NCBI RefSeq assembly: GCF_021917145.1 | Contig: NC_061064.1 | Location: 5,534,091 to 5,598,090, forward strand | Source of the DNA: Hypomesus transpacificus | Taxonomy: Eukaryota; Chordata; Actinopteri; Osmeriformes; Osmeridae | DNA length: 64,000 nucleotides | Direction: 5' to 3' | Part shown: one piece after another, positions 28,201-38,853 of the stretch | Layout of the letters: each line of letters starts with the position of its first letter | How positions within the stretch are numbered: the first letter of the stretch is position 1 | Translations under genes and position numbers: made by a program | Notes under the pieces: model-generated | Seen by the model: only the letters and a program-made list of their open reading frames with translations | Database searches by the model: none | Told to the model about the DNA's origin: nothing

Positions 28201-28653
28201 GCTCTTCCTTTTCCTGCGTGAAGGTTTAAAGTTGTTTCGATGTCCAAGAAATCCTTCAGACTCTGAAGCGACAGACATGAACTTCAGACTGTAAGAGGGA
28301 AGTGAAGTTTAAAAGTCAGCAATTTATTTGCCATATCTGGCCAATGTAAATACAGGGCTGCCATATATCACGCATTGGCTGAGACACGTCAGTTCACACG
28401 CTCTCCTGCCACACCTTGTGCACTCGCTGAGAAGGCAAAGTAGTCCTGCTAACGTTGTAAACAGTAATGGACGAGGCCTCGGCACACGGAGTGAAGCAAC
28501 ACAGAAGCGGGAACACCCAAGAAAGTTTATCTACATACACGTGAAATGTCATCTGGGGGTGGGGGGTTGCTTTGAAAGCGGCTACATTTTGGTTGTCCCC
28601 ACCAAATCTCACTCCAAGGTTTTTTGAAAAGTTGTCAGCCCTGTTAATATTCA

Positions 28654-29598
28654 CTTAGATGTAGTGATGGGAAGTTCGGTTCATTTTACTGATTCGGTTC
28701 TTTGAATCTCGTTCAGTAAAATGAACAAATCTTTTTTCGAGTCATTCGTTCATTTCAACAGGGGGGGGGGGCTTAGCCTGGCTCTGCCCTCCTACGTACT
28801 TCCGCACTATTTGGATTTTGCTTCTGTACTAGGTCTGGGAGTTTGACTTTGAAGTTTGAGGTTTTCAGAAACACATTTTTGTAGGTCCAATCAGCGAACA
28901 GAGGGAGTGGCTGACAACAATGACGTTAATGTCGTGCACTAGTTTGATTAGATCAGTAATGGCGGTGGAGAAAGATGCGAGCAAAGCTATTCTGGGGTTG
29001 TGGCAACGCTGCCGAATATCCATAAGTTAAAGCCGGAGCAAGAACATTCCTTCCTGAGTTTTGTTGGTGGCCATGATGTTGGGGCCCTCCTCCGCACGGG
29101 GTTCGGGAAAAGTTTGATTTTCCAGCTACGACTGCTAGCTCCGTTACAGTAGTGGTGAAGGAGTTGGCTAAGGCGAACGCTTGCGCTTGGTTATGGCAAA
29201 TCAGATTGGCTCTGGGCAGATCCAATAGTTTTAAACTTCAACAGAGGACCCGCCTTCAAGGAAGTTAACGTTTGTCAATGGAGCGATCCCAGACCCTCTG
29301 TACAAATGAAATGTACGAGGGTCTGGTTAGGACCAGGCTAGGGGGGGCTATACGTCCACTGCAAACACGTATGATATTCTCATGTAGGTTAGTGCATGAC
29401 ATGTGCACCAGCAGATACTACTTCCTCTAGCTACAGAGCCTATGCAGGTCACGTGAAAAATGATCCAAAGACTCGTAGAAAGACAGAGTCGGGAAATGAA
29501 CGAATCACTCGTTGAGAGGACTCGTTACTCCCAAGTCCTTATAAGGATTCGTTCAAAATGAACGAATCGTTCACGAACGACACATCACTACTTAGATG
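28654..29598. mobile_element. Non-autonomous hAT-like element with 8-bp target duplication
   Basis: The target-site duplication CTTAGATG is perfect at 28654-28661 and 29591-29598. The element between (28662-29590, 929 bp) begins TAGTGATG and ends CATCACTA, with GTTCATTTT-type subterminal inverted words. An 8-bp duplication fits the hAT superfamily. There is no transposase frame. A second element is nested inside at 28773-29341. Confidence 0.88.
28773..29341. mobile_element. Nested MITE inside the hAT-like element
   Basis: Inverted ends: TTAGCCTGGCTCTGCC on the left and the complement of CTAGCCTGGTCCTAACC on the right. Both sides are flanked by GGGGGGC, a probable 7-8 bp target duplication in a poly-G run. 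No transposase frame is present. It must be younger than its host element. Confidence 0.72.
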
Positions 29599-30049
29599 TT
29601 CTTGTTCCATGTGTGAGAGGTAGCCTTCTGGTACACCGCGATTTGATAGAATTCTCAACAGTGGGGTGTCCGTGTTTTGGGCCATGGTAATGGTAGTTCA
29701 TTGCAAAAGGCAATTAAGTGTGTAGAATACAGAATCCCGCCATGTCTCACCCCAAGCTTAACCAGGTCTTGTAAATGAGCCATGTTCCTCAATTTATCCT
29801 TTCTCTGCGCATCGTTTCCTATAAGTTTAACTTAAATTGACTATTGAAACTATGTTGCAATAGACACGTTATAACAAGACACTATTTATGTATGTTATTG
29901 TGTTATAACGTGATAAGTTGGCAGGCGCGTTGCTAGACATGAAGCTTGAGCACAGGCCCCTACTCATTATACGTAGCCTACAGTTTAGGAACGTAGGTTT
30001 GATCTCAGCTTTGGTAGGGATAGTCATGCCCCACGACCTTCCCCCACGT

Positions 30050-30437
30050 TGTCACGGCCCCGCCCCCCTGAGCTTGTTTCCATTACACTCCTGCTCCTGA
30101 TCATCATTATCACACACTACTTAACCTGTGGCCTGACATCCAGTCCCTGCCGGATCGTTAGACGTACCTGTACGTTGCGCTTTAGTGCCTGTATTCAGAA
30201 GATACCACATCCTGTTCGCTTTGCAAGTATTCCCTTACTTTTCTGACCGGACTCCTGCTCCTCTGTTTCAGCCTCTGCACCCTGGAAACCGTTCAATCCC
30301 GCCTAGCCACCCTCACCACCGACCTGCACGTTTGAACCCACCATCTCCTGTACCCACCTGTCACCAATAAACACCTTTTGTTTCACCACCTACCAGTCCC
30401 AGTCTGCATTTGGGTCCCATCACTGGGATTTGTGACA
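30050..30437 (+). mobile_element. Solo LTR of an LTR retrotransposon (fossil)
   Basis: A 388-bp unit beginning TGTCACGG and ending TGTGACA, with a 5-bp CACGT target duplication on both sides (30045-30049 and 30438-30442). It contains an AATAAA at about 30364. No internal region is present, so it is a solo LTR left by recombination. The superfamily is not certain; a 5-bp duplication fits Gypsy/Copia types. The intact duplication hints at modest age, but there is no partner LTR to date it. Confidence 0.72.
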
Positions 30438-30442
30438 CACGT

Positions 30443-31400
30443 TCCGTGTCACTATACAACAAAACCAGGAGCAGCACTCCACTCTCTGACTGTAACCTGG
30501 TTGTTCTAAAGAGGAAGTGAAAAGCTCAGACCATCACCACGACCTCTGAGGAAGACACCACCCCATCCTCAAACTCCCCTTCCCCTCCACAACCCCCACC
30601 AAAATCCTCACGCCCTGCTCCCGATCCCACCCTTGACTACCCCGTGCCAGTCCTGCCCTTCAACCCACACAGGATCAGACCAGCCAGCCCCGGCCTACCC
30701 AAGGGTAACATAACATCATTTAACACTCGTGGTATGTATCAACAGGAGAAGAGGGCAACAGTATTCAGACACCTCCCATCACAAAAGGCCAACATCTACC
30801 TCCTCCAGGAGTGTACCGTCCCCTTCAAAGGGATGGATGAGCTCCTGTAAGGGGAGTGGACCCTGGGGACTTTCCCTGGTTGGGAACCAACACGGCCAGG
30901 GCGGAAGGGGAACGGGATGTTGGTGGCCAACCCCTTCCTCCGGCAAACCAACCACCGAGTTGTGGAGAGTGGGCGGATCCTGGTCGCTGACCTGGAGATC
31001 CAGGTTTCCCGCTCAGGGTCATCAACATCTACGTCCCCACCACGTCGCAGAGACGGTCTCCTTTTACACCAAGCTCCGACCTCTACTGATGACCCCCACG
31101 CCGGTAGGGGGGGACTTCAACTGCACCCTGAGAGATGAGGATCGGAGCAAACCCAGGAGGGACAGGTCCACAACAACACTTCAAGCCATCATCAACGACT
31201 TCTCCCTGGTGGATGTCGGTGGCACCTCCCCCCCAACACACACGTGGGTGAGGTCCTTGGGCTCGGCTTCTTCCAAGATCGACATGTTCTTGCTCTCGCC
31301 TAGTCTGGGGGTATGCTCTTTCAAGACCCAGGCGGTGCACTTTTCAGACCACAGGAGGCTGAGGCTGACCCTGAGGCCCTGGAAGATGAACACATCTGCA
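30443..31400 (+). mobile_element. LINE 5' relic with AP-endonuclease (Tx1/L1-like)
   Basis: Translations in several frames show endonuclease landmarks in order: ITSFNTRGMYQQEKRA, then NIYLLQECTVP, then VVESGRILVADLEI, then GGDFNCTLRDEDRS, then FSLVDVGGTSPPTHTWV, SKIDMFLLS and FSDHRRL. These are the N-Q-E, GDFN and SDH motifs of APE-type LINE endonucleases. The frame changes at least twice, so it is dead. The reverse transcriptase part is absent. Confidence 0.8.
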
Positions 31401-31589
31401 GTAGCGATTTTAGTCAGGGGCGAACCAAGTAGCCAACCGTTTGCTGGTAGTGTATCATTGATGCACTACTAGCAAACGTCGCCAACTGCGACACGTTGTT
31501 TATCCGTGTTGTCGTTTGCGGGGGGGAGGGGGGGGGGGGGTTGGCGGGCACCCAGGTTGTCGTCCCGGGGGGGCCCGAGCCGCCAAATG

Positions 31590-32000
31590 TGCTAGGACCT
31601 GGTGGAGCTGGGAAGAGAAAAAATCAACATCCTCAAATCCATTCAGGAAACCCTTCAGGACTCAGCGGCCAGGGATGCACATTATCAGGAGGAGGTCTTG
31701 CAAATAGAAAGGACTCGCCTCCAAATTGAGGAAAATAAGATATTACTGGCACAAATGAAATTTGAGAGGCCCTCCATTTCTGTGCTAATTCTCCTGCCCA
31801 ACCAACAAGGTAGTGTATAGGTTAACTTACAGCCTAAGCATACAATGTTCAATTTAATTAAGTAAAGCTAAATTGTGTATTTTAGTCTATCATATATTCA
31901 GTGTTGCCTGTCCCATCCTTACATGCTTTTCATCGTATAGATCCAAGTGAGGAGCAGGAGCAGGGAGAACAAACTCCAATAAAACAAAATATTTTTTTGA
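31590..32000 (+). pseudogene. Fragment resembling the coiled C-terminus of Myb/SANT-type (Harbinger-related) proteins
   Basis: An open stretch at about 31590-31810 encodes a charged helix (LVELGREKINILKSIQETLQ then RTRLQIEENKILLAQMKFER). A donor at 31811 and an acceptor before 31941 could join it to a short acidic tail. An AATAAA lies near 31978. The DNA-binding part is not seen. The assignment to Myb/SANT-like proteins accompanying Harbinger transposons is by composition only. Confidence 0.35.
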
Positions 32001-33163
32001 TATCTTGTGTCTTGGTTTTGAACTCTTCTTGATACTCCACTTTCCAAGGCCAAATCTATAGGATTCCTATAGTCACTACTTGATTGAGCAACAAGGCAAA
32101 AAAACATGCATACAAATGGTATCACACATGCCATGACACAGCTAGCAGCCTAAATAATACAATGTACAAATACAAGCATCTCAATCTCCAACATATTTAC
32201 TGTCTTATTTTCTAGTGTTGACTATATCTACAATTTTGCAATATGGTATGAAATATTTATTGTCTGCTGAAAAGTTATTGAAATATTGTTCAGCACAATA
32301 GATTGTATGCAGGCATTTTCATGTTGTAACAACATCAAAACCTTTCTTATCTGCTCCCAAAACCTTACAGGACATTTCCCCATGCTGAGACACAGTTAGT
32401 TAGAAGACAAACTAAAATCACAAAGCATAACAAAAAAAAATCCTTCTTTATTTGAGTCCACAATTCCAAATAAATATACTTCAGGACAGACATTGATCCA
32501 ATGAATTAATTGCTCACACATGATTCAAACATGCGACTGAGTCAGCAGTATTATACCGCACCACAACAAGTCTTATGGGTAAAGATCCTCTCCTCCAAAT
32601 GTGAAGACTTCCAATTAAGAAGTAGAAGGAGCAGTTATTTGCCAAATGTTAACCTTTTATTTCTGAAAATCCGACTATCCTGAGAAATTGACAATTGTAA
32701 CCAGAATCAAAGATTTGCTGTACAAGAGACTGACGTTTCCCAAACTTTAAATAAGGGCTTCGTCTAGGCATGAATCAAAACAACTGCCTATTTCCAGGAC
32801 CAACACCTTCTCATTGCTCTTGAAGCAGTAAAAGTTAATTTTACATCGCGCTGCTTATTTACTTTTCCCCGCCCAGTCTGTGGCTATCGAAGTCCTTGCC
32901 CCCAGCTGTACGAAGCTGTACCATTTGCTGATTCACTCGCCTGTGTTGGATCGTCGTACGTTCACTTTGCACTGCTTGCAGGCATGTCCGTAACCCAAAC
33001 ACTGTGTATGAACGTCTGTTCGCCCCCTGAGGGCCAGATAGTTACTCATCCCTCCTGTATTGTTTTAGCTAGTTTGATGCGTTGTAACCGCTCCCTGCGC
33101 TGTCCTGCGTTTTGTTCCATCTTGTGCTTGGTACTAGTAGGCTACATTGGTGGGGGAGATAGA
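32001..33163. other. AT-rich intergenic region
   Basis: No gene or repeat family is recognised. The last 300 bases become less AT-rich towards the promoter of the next gene. Confidence 0.5.
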
Positions 33164-33175
33164 GAAAGTGAAACT
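33164..33175 (+). promoter_or_regulatory. Interferon-stimulated response element (ISRE)
   Basis: GAAAGTGAAACT matches the vertebrate ISRE core GAAANNGAAACT exactly. It lies 293 bases before the ATG of the unnamed gene at 33468. A likely non-coding first exon and splice acceptor (CACGTACAG, ending near 33449) lie between. Function is inferred from sequence only. Confidence 0.5.
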
Positions 33176-33467
33176 AAACGAGTTCAGCTCCTCTTTCTCT
33201 ACTCAGAAGCGAAATCCCCACTGAGTATGTTAGTGTCCTTTGCATTCCTGTGTAGTAGACAGGATCATTTTTCTTTTCCGTTGCAATCACAAGCTATTGC
33301 CACAACAGCAGGTGCTTCATACCACTATAGAGGAGGTTGTGACTTGTGAGAGAAGCCATTGTACCATAAATGAAATTATATGGCATGAATTTGTGGAATA
33401 AAATAGCAATGAGGAACTGAAACTAAATATGATCTTCTTCACGTACAGTTGGTGAAAACCTTCTGCT

Positions 33468-34598
33468 ATGGCCAGTGCTGGAAGCCATGTGTGGGTGGGC
33501 TTCATAGAGGCCCTTCCTGTGGTGGGCTCTGTAAAAGAGGCAGTGGAGTGGGTCTTGGCTGTGGCTGCAGATGACTCAGCTCTGGCCAAGGAAAAACTGG
33601 ATGTCATCAATGGAAGGCTTAGAAGAGTGTTGAAGTTGAAAGAGAACAGGTGTTCTGGGAGTTCATCGGGATATTCCTCTCAGAGCACGTCTGGCAGCTC
33701 AACGCCAGTTGGGAAGAAATCATCTGGTCTGACTGCAATGCATGTGGAAAGTAAGTCTTGCTTTACTGATGAGGGTGATGGGTGTTACTGCCCATCCAGA
33801 TTTTGCTGTCAGTTTTGTTCAGCTGTCCATTCATATGTTATTATTGCAGATGTCTTGACGTACTGTATCTGATTCAGAGCTGCGTCTGTTGTTTATGTTA
33901 TTTCAGGTATTCCTGAAATAAACCTGATGGCCCACATCATAGAAGTAATGGGCAAGCATGACAAGAAGAAAGCTCAACAATCAGCAAGACTAGAGGCAGC
34001 TCGCACAAATGAAGTGATAAGGGTTCAAGAAGAGACAAAGAGAAAGATCCGTCAAATCAACCAAAATTTTGAGTTCAGTGCTCCTCTTGTTGATGATGGT
34101 AAGAGGGCTAGAAGGGGTGAGCATGTCATCAATAATGATGTCATTACATTTTACCAAAAAACTGTCGATGACTTCATGAACCAACAAACCAACCTTGGCA
34201 TAGATGGTCCCCTTGATACAGACACAGAAAATTCCATTATGAAGGAGTTAGTGGTACATTTTGATGAAAATGAACTGTATATCAATGCTAATGCACTGAT
34301 ATATGGTGAATTCTGTCGGATATTGAAGAGAGCTCTTAGACAATTCCTGACAGTGCATAGGCAGGGAGGCAGGAGCCAGGAAGACAAGGATGATGCACAA
34401 AATGAGGTGACTCACATTATACAGATCATGAATGACATAAAGGCTTACGTAGATCACTTTGCTAAGGTCAAATGGATTGGAAATAAGAGTCTGAGACAAA
34501 CACGGTTTGAAAAGATCCAACAAAAGGTTGAGACCATGTTCACCAACTGGACTCAATATTTTGACATTGTAAGAGATAAACTTGAGTTCCCTGCTTAA
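33468..34598 (+). CDS. Unrecognised two-exon gene, 324 residues, amphipathic N-terminus
   Basis: Exons 33468-33750 and 33907-34598, joined in phase 1, give 324 residues. I do not recognise the family. The N-terminus GSHVWVGFIEALPVVGSVKE is hydrophobic and Gly/Pro-containing, and the helix continues through AVEWVLAVAADDSALAKEKL. A Ser/Gly-rich linker follows (about 65-85). The long second exon encodes a mostly helical domain of about 230 residues with a charged start (RVQEETKRKIRQINQNFEFS) and ends KLEFPA. There is no signal peptide cleavage motif; the N-terminal segment could insert in or peel onto membranes. AATAAA motifs lie at 35125-35130 and 35138-35143. An ISRE upstream suggests interferon control. 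It is flanked by LINE and Helitron-like relics, so a transposon origin cannot be excluded. Confidence 0.72.
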
Positions 34599-34616
34599 GG
34601 CAGCTCTGAGGTTACC

Positions 34617-34690
34617 GGCATGTAATGAGTAGGGAGGTGTTAACAGGTGTTAACATGAGTAGGGACATGTTAACATGAGTAGGGAGGTGC
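34617..34690 (+). repeat. Short tandem repeat around GAGTAGGGA-GTTAACA
   Basis: About three degenerate units of GAGTAGGGA(G/C) plus TGTTAACA in the 3' UTR of the preceding gene. Confidence 0.6.
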
Positions 34691-35149
34691 TTCATATTGT
34701 TCTTATTACACAAATAATCACAAATAATACATCAGAGTAATTTAGCTTTGTTTCTTCTTTCTTTTCTTTCTGTTTCATCAGTCTTTTGCTAGCATCAAAG
34801 ACTAGATTTTTAAATAGAGGCAAATATAGATAGCAACAACCTGTAAACTGCAAGAACCTGAAAAGTCCTTTAATACATGTAAAACAAGGAATTATTAGTT
34901 TGTCTTTGTTTTATTTCTTTTTGAATGTGGTCCTCAACTGTTGTGCTGTACTGTTATAATATATATAATATAAAATAATGTTATAAATGTAAAAAATGCA
35001 ATGGTGTGGCTTGGTGAGAAATGTATGAAATGTGCCTGAATTATAGAACTGGTCAAACCCTGTAGCGTGTGCCATGTCTGACAGAATGTGCACCCAGTTC
35101 CCCAGGTTCCAAATTAATAATAATAATAAAAAACATCAATAAAGGATTC

Positions 35150-35640
35150 AAGTATTACACAGATTAATTCTACCTTTAAGAAGCTCTTGAAGACCCAACT
35201 CTTCAGAGAGCACCTCTTTTCCTAACGAGCACTTCCTCTCCCTTCCTCTTCCTTTTTCTACCTCTCCTTATCCTTCCTCTAATGTAGAATCTATCTCCTC
35301 TAACAAGAATGCTCATTACAGGTCATTGCAGGCTTGACAACTTTTCAACTTGTTTCTGAAATTCCCTGAAAGCATTTTAGAAATCTCTAACCTTCATCTT
35401 TGAGTAAATGATTGTTTAGTTTTTTTGTGAATGATAGAATATTGGTTCTTTACAGCATTGCCATAGTTGTAATAATGCATATGATTGTAACTCAAGTGTT
35501 TGAGTTTTGTTTTTGTAATCACTTATCAAAATATTTCACTGTCATTAAAAAGAAAACTACTGGTTTACCATTTGTAATTAATCTCCTGCACAAAAATGCA
35601 GAAGAAAGGAAAAAGGTTCTGCAGCCGCAAAGCAGCGCTG
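35150..35640. other. Intergenic stretch
   Basis: No gene is recognised between the 3' end of the 33468 gene and the Helitron-like relic. Confidence 0.4.
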
Positions 35641-37565
35641 GAAAAAGTTGGATCTCAGCATGCCAGATTTACAGAATCAGATGCAAGGTCCTTGGAACAG
35701 AAAACAGGTGGTACAGCACACTCACATTGAAAATGCAGAAAACACCCACAGACAGGATGTTGTAAGTGTTCAAGCTTCCCACAGTCAGAGAGATAATAAA
35801 TACGGTTCTTTCTCCAACAATCAACAGTGCACCTGTGCAGAGAGGTTAAGACAAAGCTGATGAAAGAGTGAAAACTTGTATCTGATTTTTTGGCATTTGA
35901 TAAACTTCCATGCAGAATAACGACTGATGGACATCAGTACATTGTATTAAAATAACCTGTTATGAATGGTTACATGAGAGCTTCTGCCCCCGAGTAAAGA
36001 GATGGAGGAGTGGCACCTTAATCTTTCAACAAGACTTGAGAATTTGGCATCCGGTGTTAACCATGCATTGCTCACACTGGCTTCAAATACTATTGCTCTG
36101 TTCAGAGACAGCTCTGGAAGGTTTGGAATCTTTGACCCTCAATCAAGAACGCCTGAGGGGTTTGCATGTCTGAATGGTACGGCCATAATGCTCACTTTCA
36201 AACATTTAGGTGAAATGATCGATAGGATAGACACAATGTTTTCAGATGTGTCTGATGTCAAGAGCTGTGATTTCATGCCACTTTCCTTCCAGAGTGTAAT
36301 AAGCTATGCAAATGACAACCAAGACATAAACGTATCCAATCCTCAGAGTCCTGAGATTGTTCAAGATACATCTAATCCTCAGATGCTGTCCAACAATTGT
36401 GATGAACCTCCAACATTTAACACCCTCAAGAAATTGAGCAAAGAGAAGAGAATTAAGACAATGAGAAAACAGAGTGCTGCATTCAAAACAAATGGGACAC
36501 ATAATATCAACCAAAAAGTCCAAAGGAAACAGAGACAACAAAGAAAGTAGTAAAGGTGGCAGAAATGTAGGAAAAAATATGCAGATCCCGCATTTAAACA
36601 TCAGAATTCTTTTTTGTCTGCTAAATATGAATGTAGAAAAGAACAAAAACTGCTGCATGATAGGAACAAATATGCAAGTTGTCTTCAGTACAGAATGAAG
36701 AAACAACAGTCAGTACTTCATAGATATTCACATGACATACAATACCGTTCAAAACAGAAATCATATATCACATCTCGATATGCAAATGACATGCTACACA
36801 GAGAAAAACATGTACATTCTTAACCGGTACAGAAAAGACACACATTTCAAACACAATCACGTTAAACGCTGCACACTTCGTTCAAATTACAGATATGTTA
36901 ATGAACCATTTTTTAGATAATGCACAAAATGAGGAATGCGCTACACATACAAAGAAAATACCAAAGGCACGTACACATGAACCCACAACAGAGAATTTAA
37001 AATCAAACCACAGTGGTTCAAGTGGAAGATAGGTTAATGCAACAAGTTATATCCTCCTTCAAGTTAAAGACACAAAATGGGCCCAGTTATGTTTGCACAG
37101 TTTATCACAGAGCCGTTTCCAGATCAAGTAAGGGTATGCAAACGTGAAAGCTAACAATAAAGTAAACTGTTTACTGAGACCAAATAGCCAAAGTCAGATG
37201 ATGAAAGTGAAGTTAAAAAGACGCCTGAGCTTTAAAGGTCATTAGGCTATCAGTTCCAGACACTGAACATGAAGAAGGTTTTGACAGCCATTTTGGAGCT
37301 TAAAGACATTCATTCCAAGTACAAGGACATTCTGTTAGAGAATATGCCGGTTAAATTGCTTTGATTTTACAAGTGTTGATTGGGATATCCCAAGTATATA
37401 CTACTGCGTTTCTTCTGCGGGATTATCAATCTAAATGAATGCACTGACAAATATAATAAAAAAAATTTAACTCAAACTTTCAACCTTCAGTTTTTTACTG
37501 AGGCAGAGCAGATTTATACGGAGTCCCTGAAGGGACCTGTTACATTATCAAAACAATCTTGAAAT
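35640..37565 (+). mobile_element. Helitron-like relic with protease-like domain
   Basis: Disjoint frames show, in order: NNQQCTC, a Cys-containing start like the OTU/C76-type protease of fish Helitrons; a 182-codon frame at 36002-36550 with FRDSSGRFGIFDPQSRTPEG and LNGTAIMLTFKHL, the central part of such a domain; a Lys/Arg-rich region; then RYS-, RYA-, RYR-type repeats; and DMLHREKHVH. This order matches the N-terminal half of large fish Helitron proteins as I remember them. The helicase part is absent, and several stops and frame changes show it is dead. The 182-codon frame is the best preserved part. Confidence 0.55.
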
Positions 37566-38622
37566 ACACAAAACACAAAATAGGAAGTTATCGTCAGGTT
37601 TTATTCAGATTGTCATCAATAACCTAAATTCAAATGGAATTTTTTCTCAGACAGACTCTGAAAAGATGGCATTTTGAAAAATTCCAATAAACCATTAATA
37701 AAGTGAAAGGATGTTGGTCCCGCCTTTATGGATTACATATACATAGTAGTAGACATAACTACATAACTATGACATGTTGATTGCACTAACACTACTAATT
37801 GCAACATTTAGTTTAATTCACTTTACAAATATCAATCTGTGTCGGCCGGCGATATCAGTCCAATTTTGACAATAATCATACACACATACACAAAAAAAAT
37901 CCTGAAATCCTGAAATGTGAAAGAAGAGTTTGGATGGTTTTGTTTATCTCATTAACTTAATGATCTAAATATACAAACATCAGAAGAAATGGCACTCTGT
38001 TAAAACATAAAAATCAGTGGAACATAAAATCTAAAACATTTACTTACAAGGACAGAAGTACCTAAAATATACTTTGTTGTGATTCTGTTCTGTCCTTATG
38101 CTTTTATTCTGTTCTTATCCTCATATACTTTGGATAATATTAGTAACATATCTGTTCAAATTTGTGATTTGATATATTTGTTCAAAATTGTGATTTTATT
38201 GCTACAACCTCACACACTCTTGATTCTGTCTCACACATGCACAAACATGCACACAAACACCACTGTAAACTTTAAACCCAGGTCTCTGTACCCCAACTTT
38301 GAAACATCAACCAAGCCAAATTTCTTAAGATCACTATTCACAACTGATCTTGGGATGAAATCCTCAGTCCCAACTTGCTGTGACAATCCATTTTCTCAGG
38401 GATCCGCTGCCACTGCTGGTCTCTCCTAAACTGAGAGAGAGACCAAGAGGAGGGATCCCAGCTGAAGGACCTGGGCAGGAAGTAGCTCTCTCTTCAGTAG
38501 TGATCATGTGCGCTTATGTGAAACCAAACAACAGAGGATGCACATGTAGAGTCTGTATATTCTACATAGAGTAGATGATTCAAGGATTGATTACATCAGC
38601 GTCTGTAGTTAAGAAAGGAAGC

Positions 38623-38670
<48 letters not shown>

Positions 38671-38853
38671 AGGGTAGTACACGTCATGTTGATTTGTGTG
38701 GAAAAGAGAGATGAATATTTGACAGAATACTAACACAGCATAGACTTCCTGGCCCTAAGAATGGCCTCAATGTCTGTATGATGGAGTCTCCTTGGACAGG
38801 GTTTACAATTACAGTACCAAGACACCTCGTTGTCTTCCAAACGTGGATTAGGA
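37566..38853 (-). other. Presumed inpp5k 3' UTR and intergenic DNA
   Basis: No coding sequence is recognised. A minus-strand AATAAA lies at 38195-38200, about 655 bases past the inpp5k stop. A GA microsatellite lies at 38625-38668. Confidence 0.45.

Noticed and set aside
30729-31472. 247-codon plus-strand host gene
   Set aside because: Partly out-of-frame reading of a LINE endonuclease; motifs appear only when frames change.
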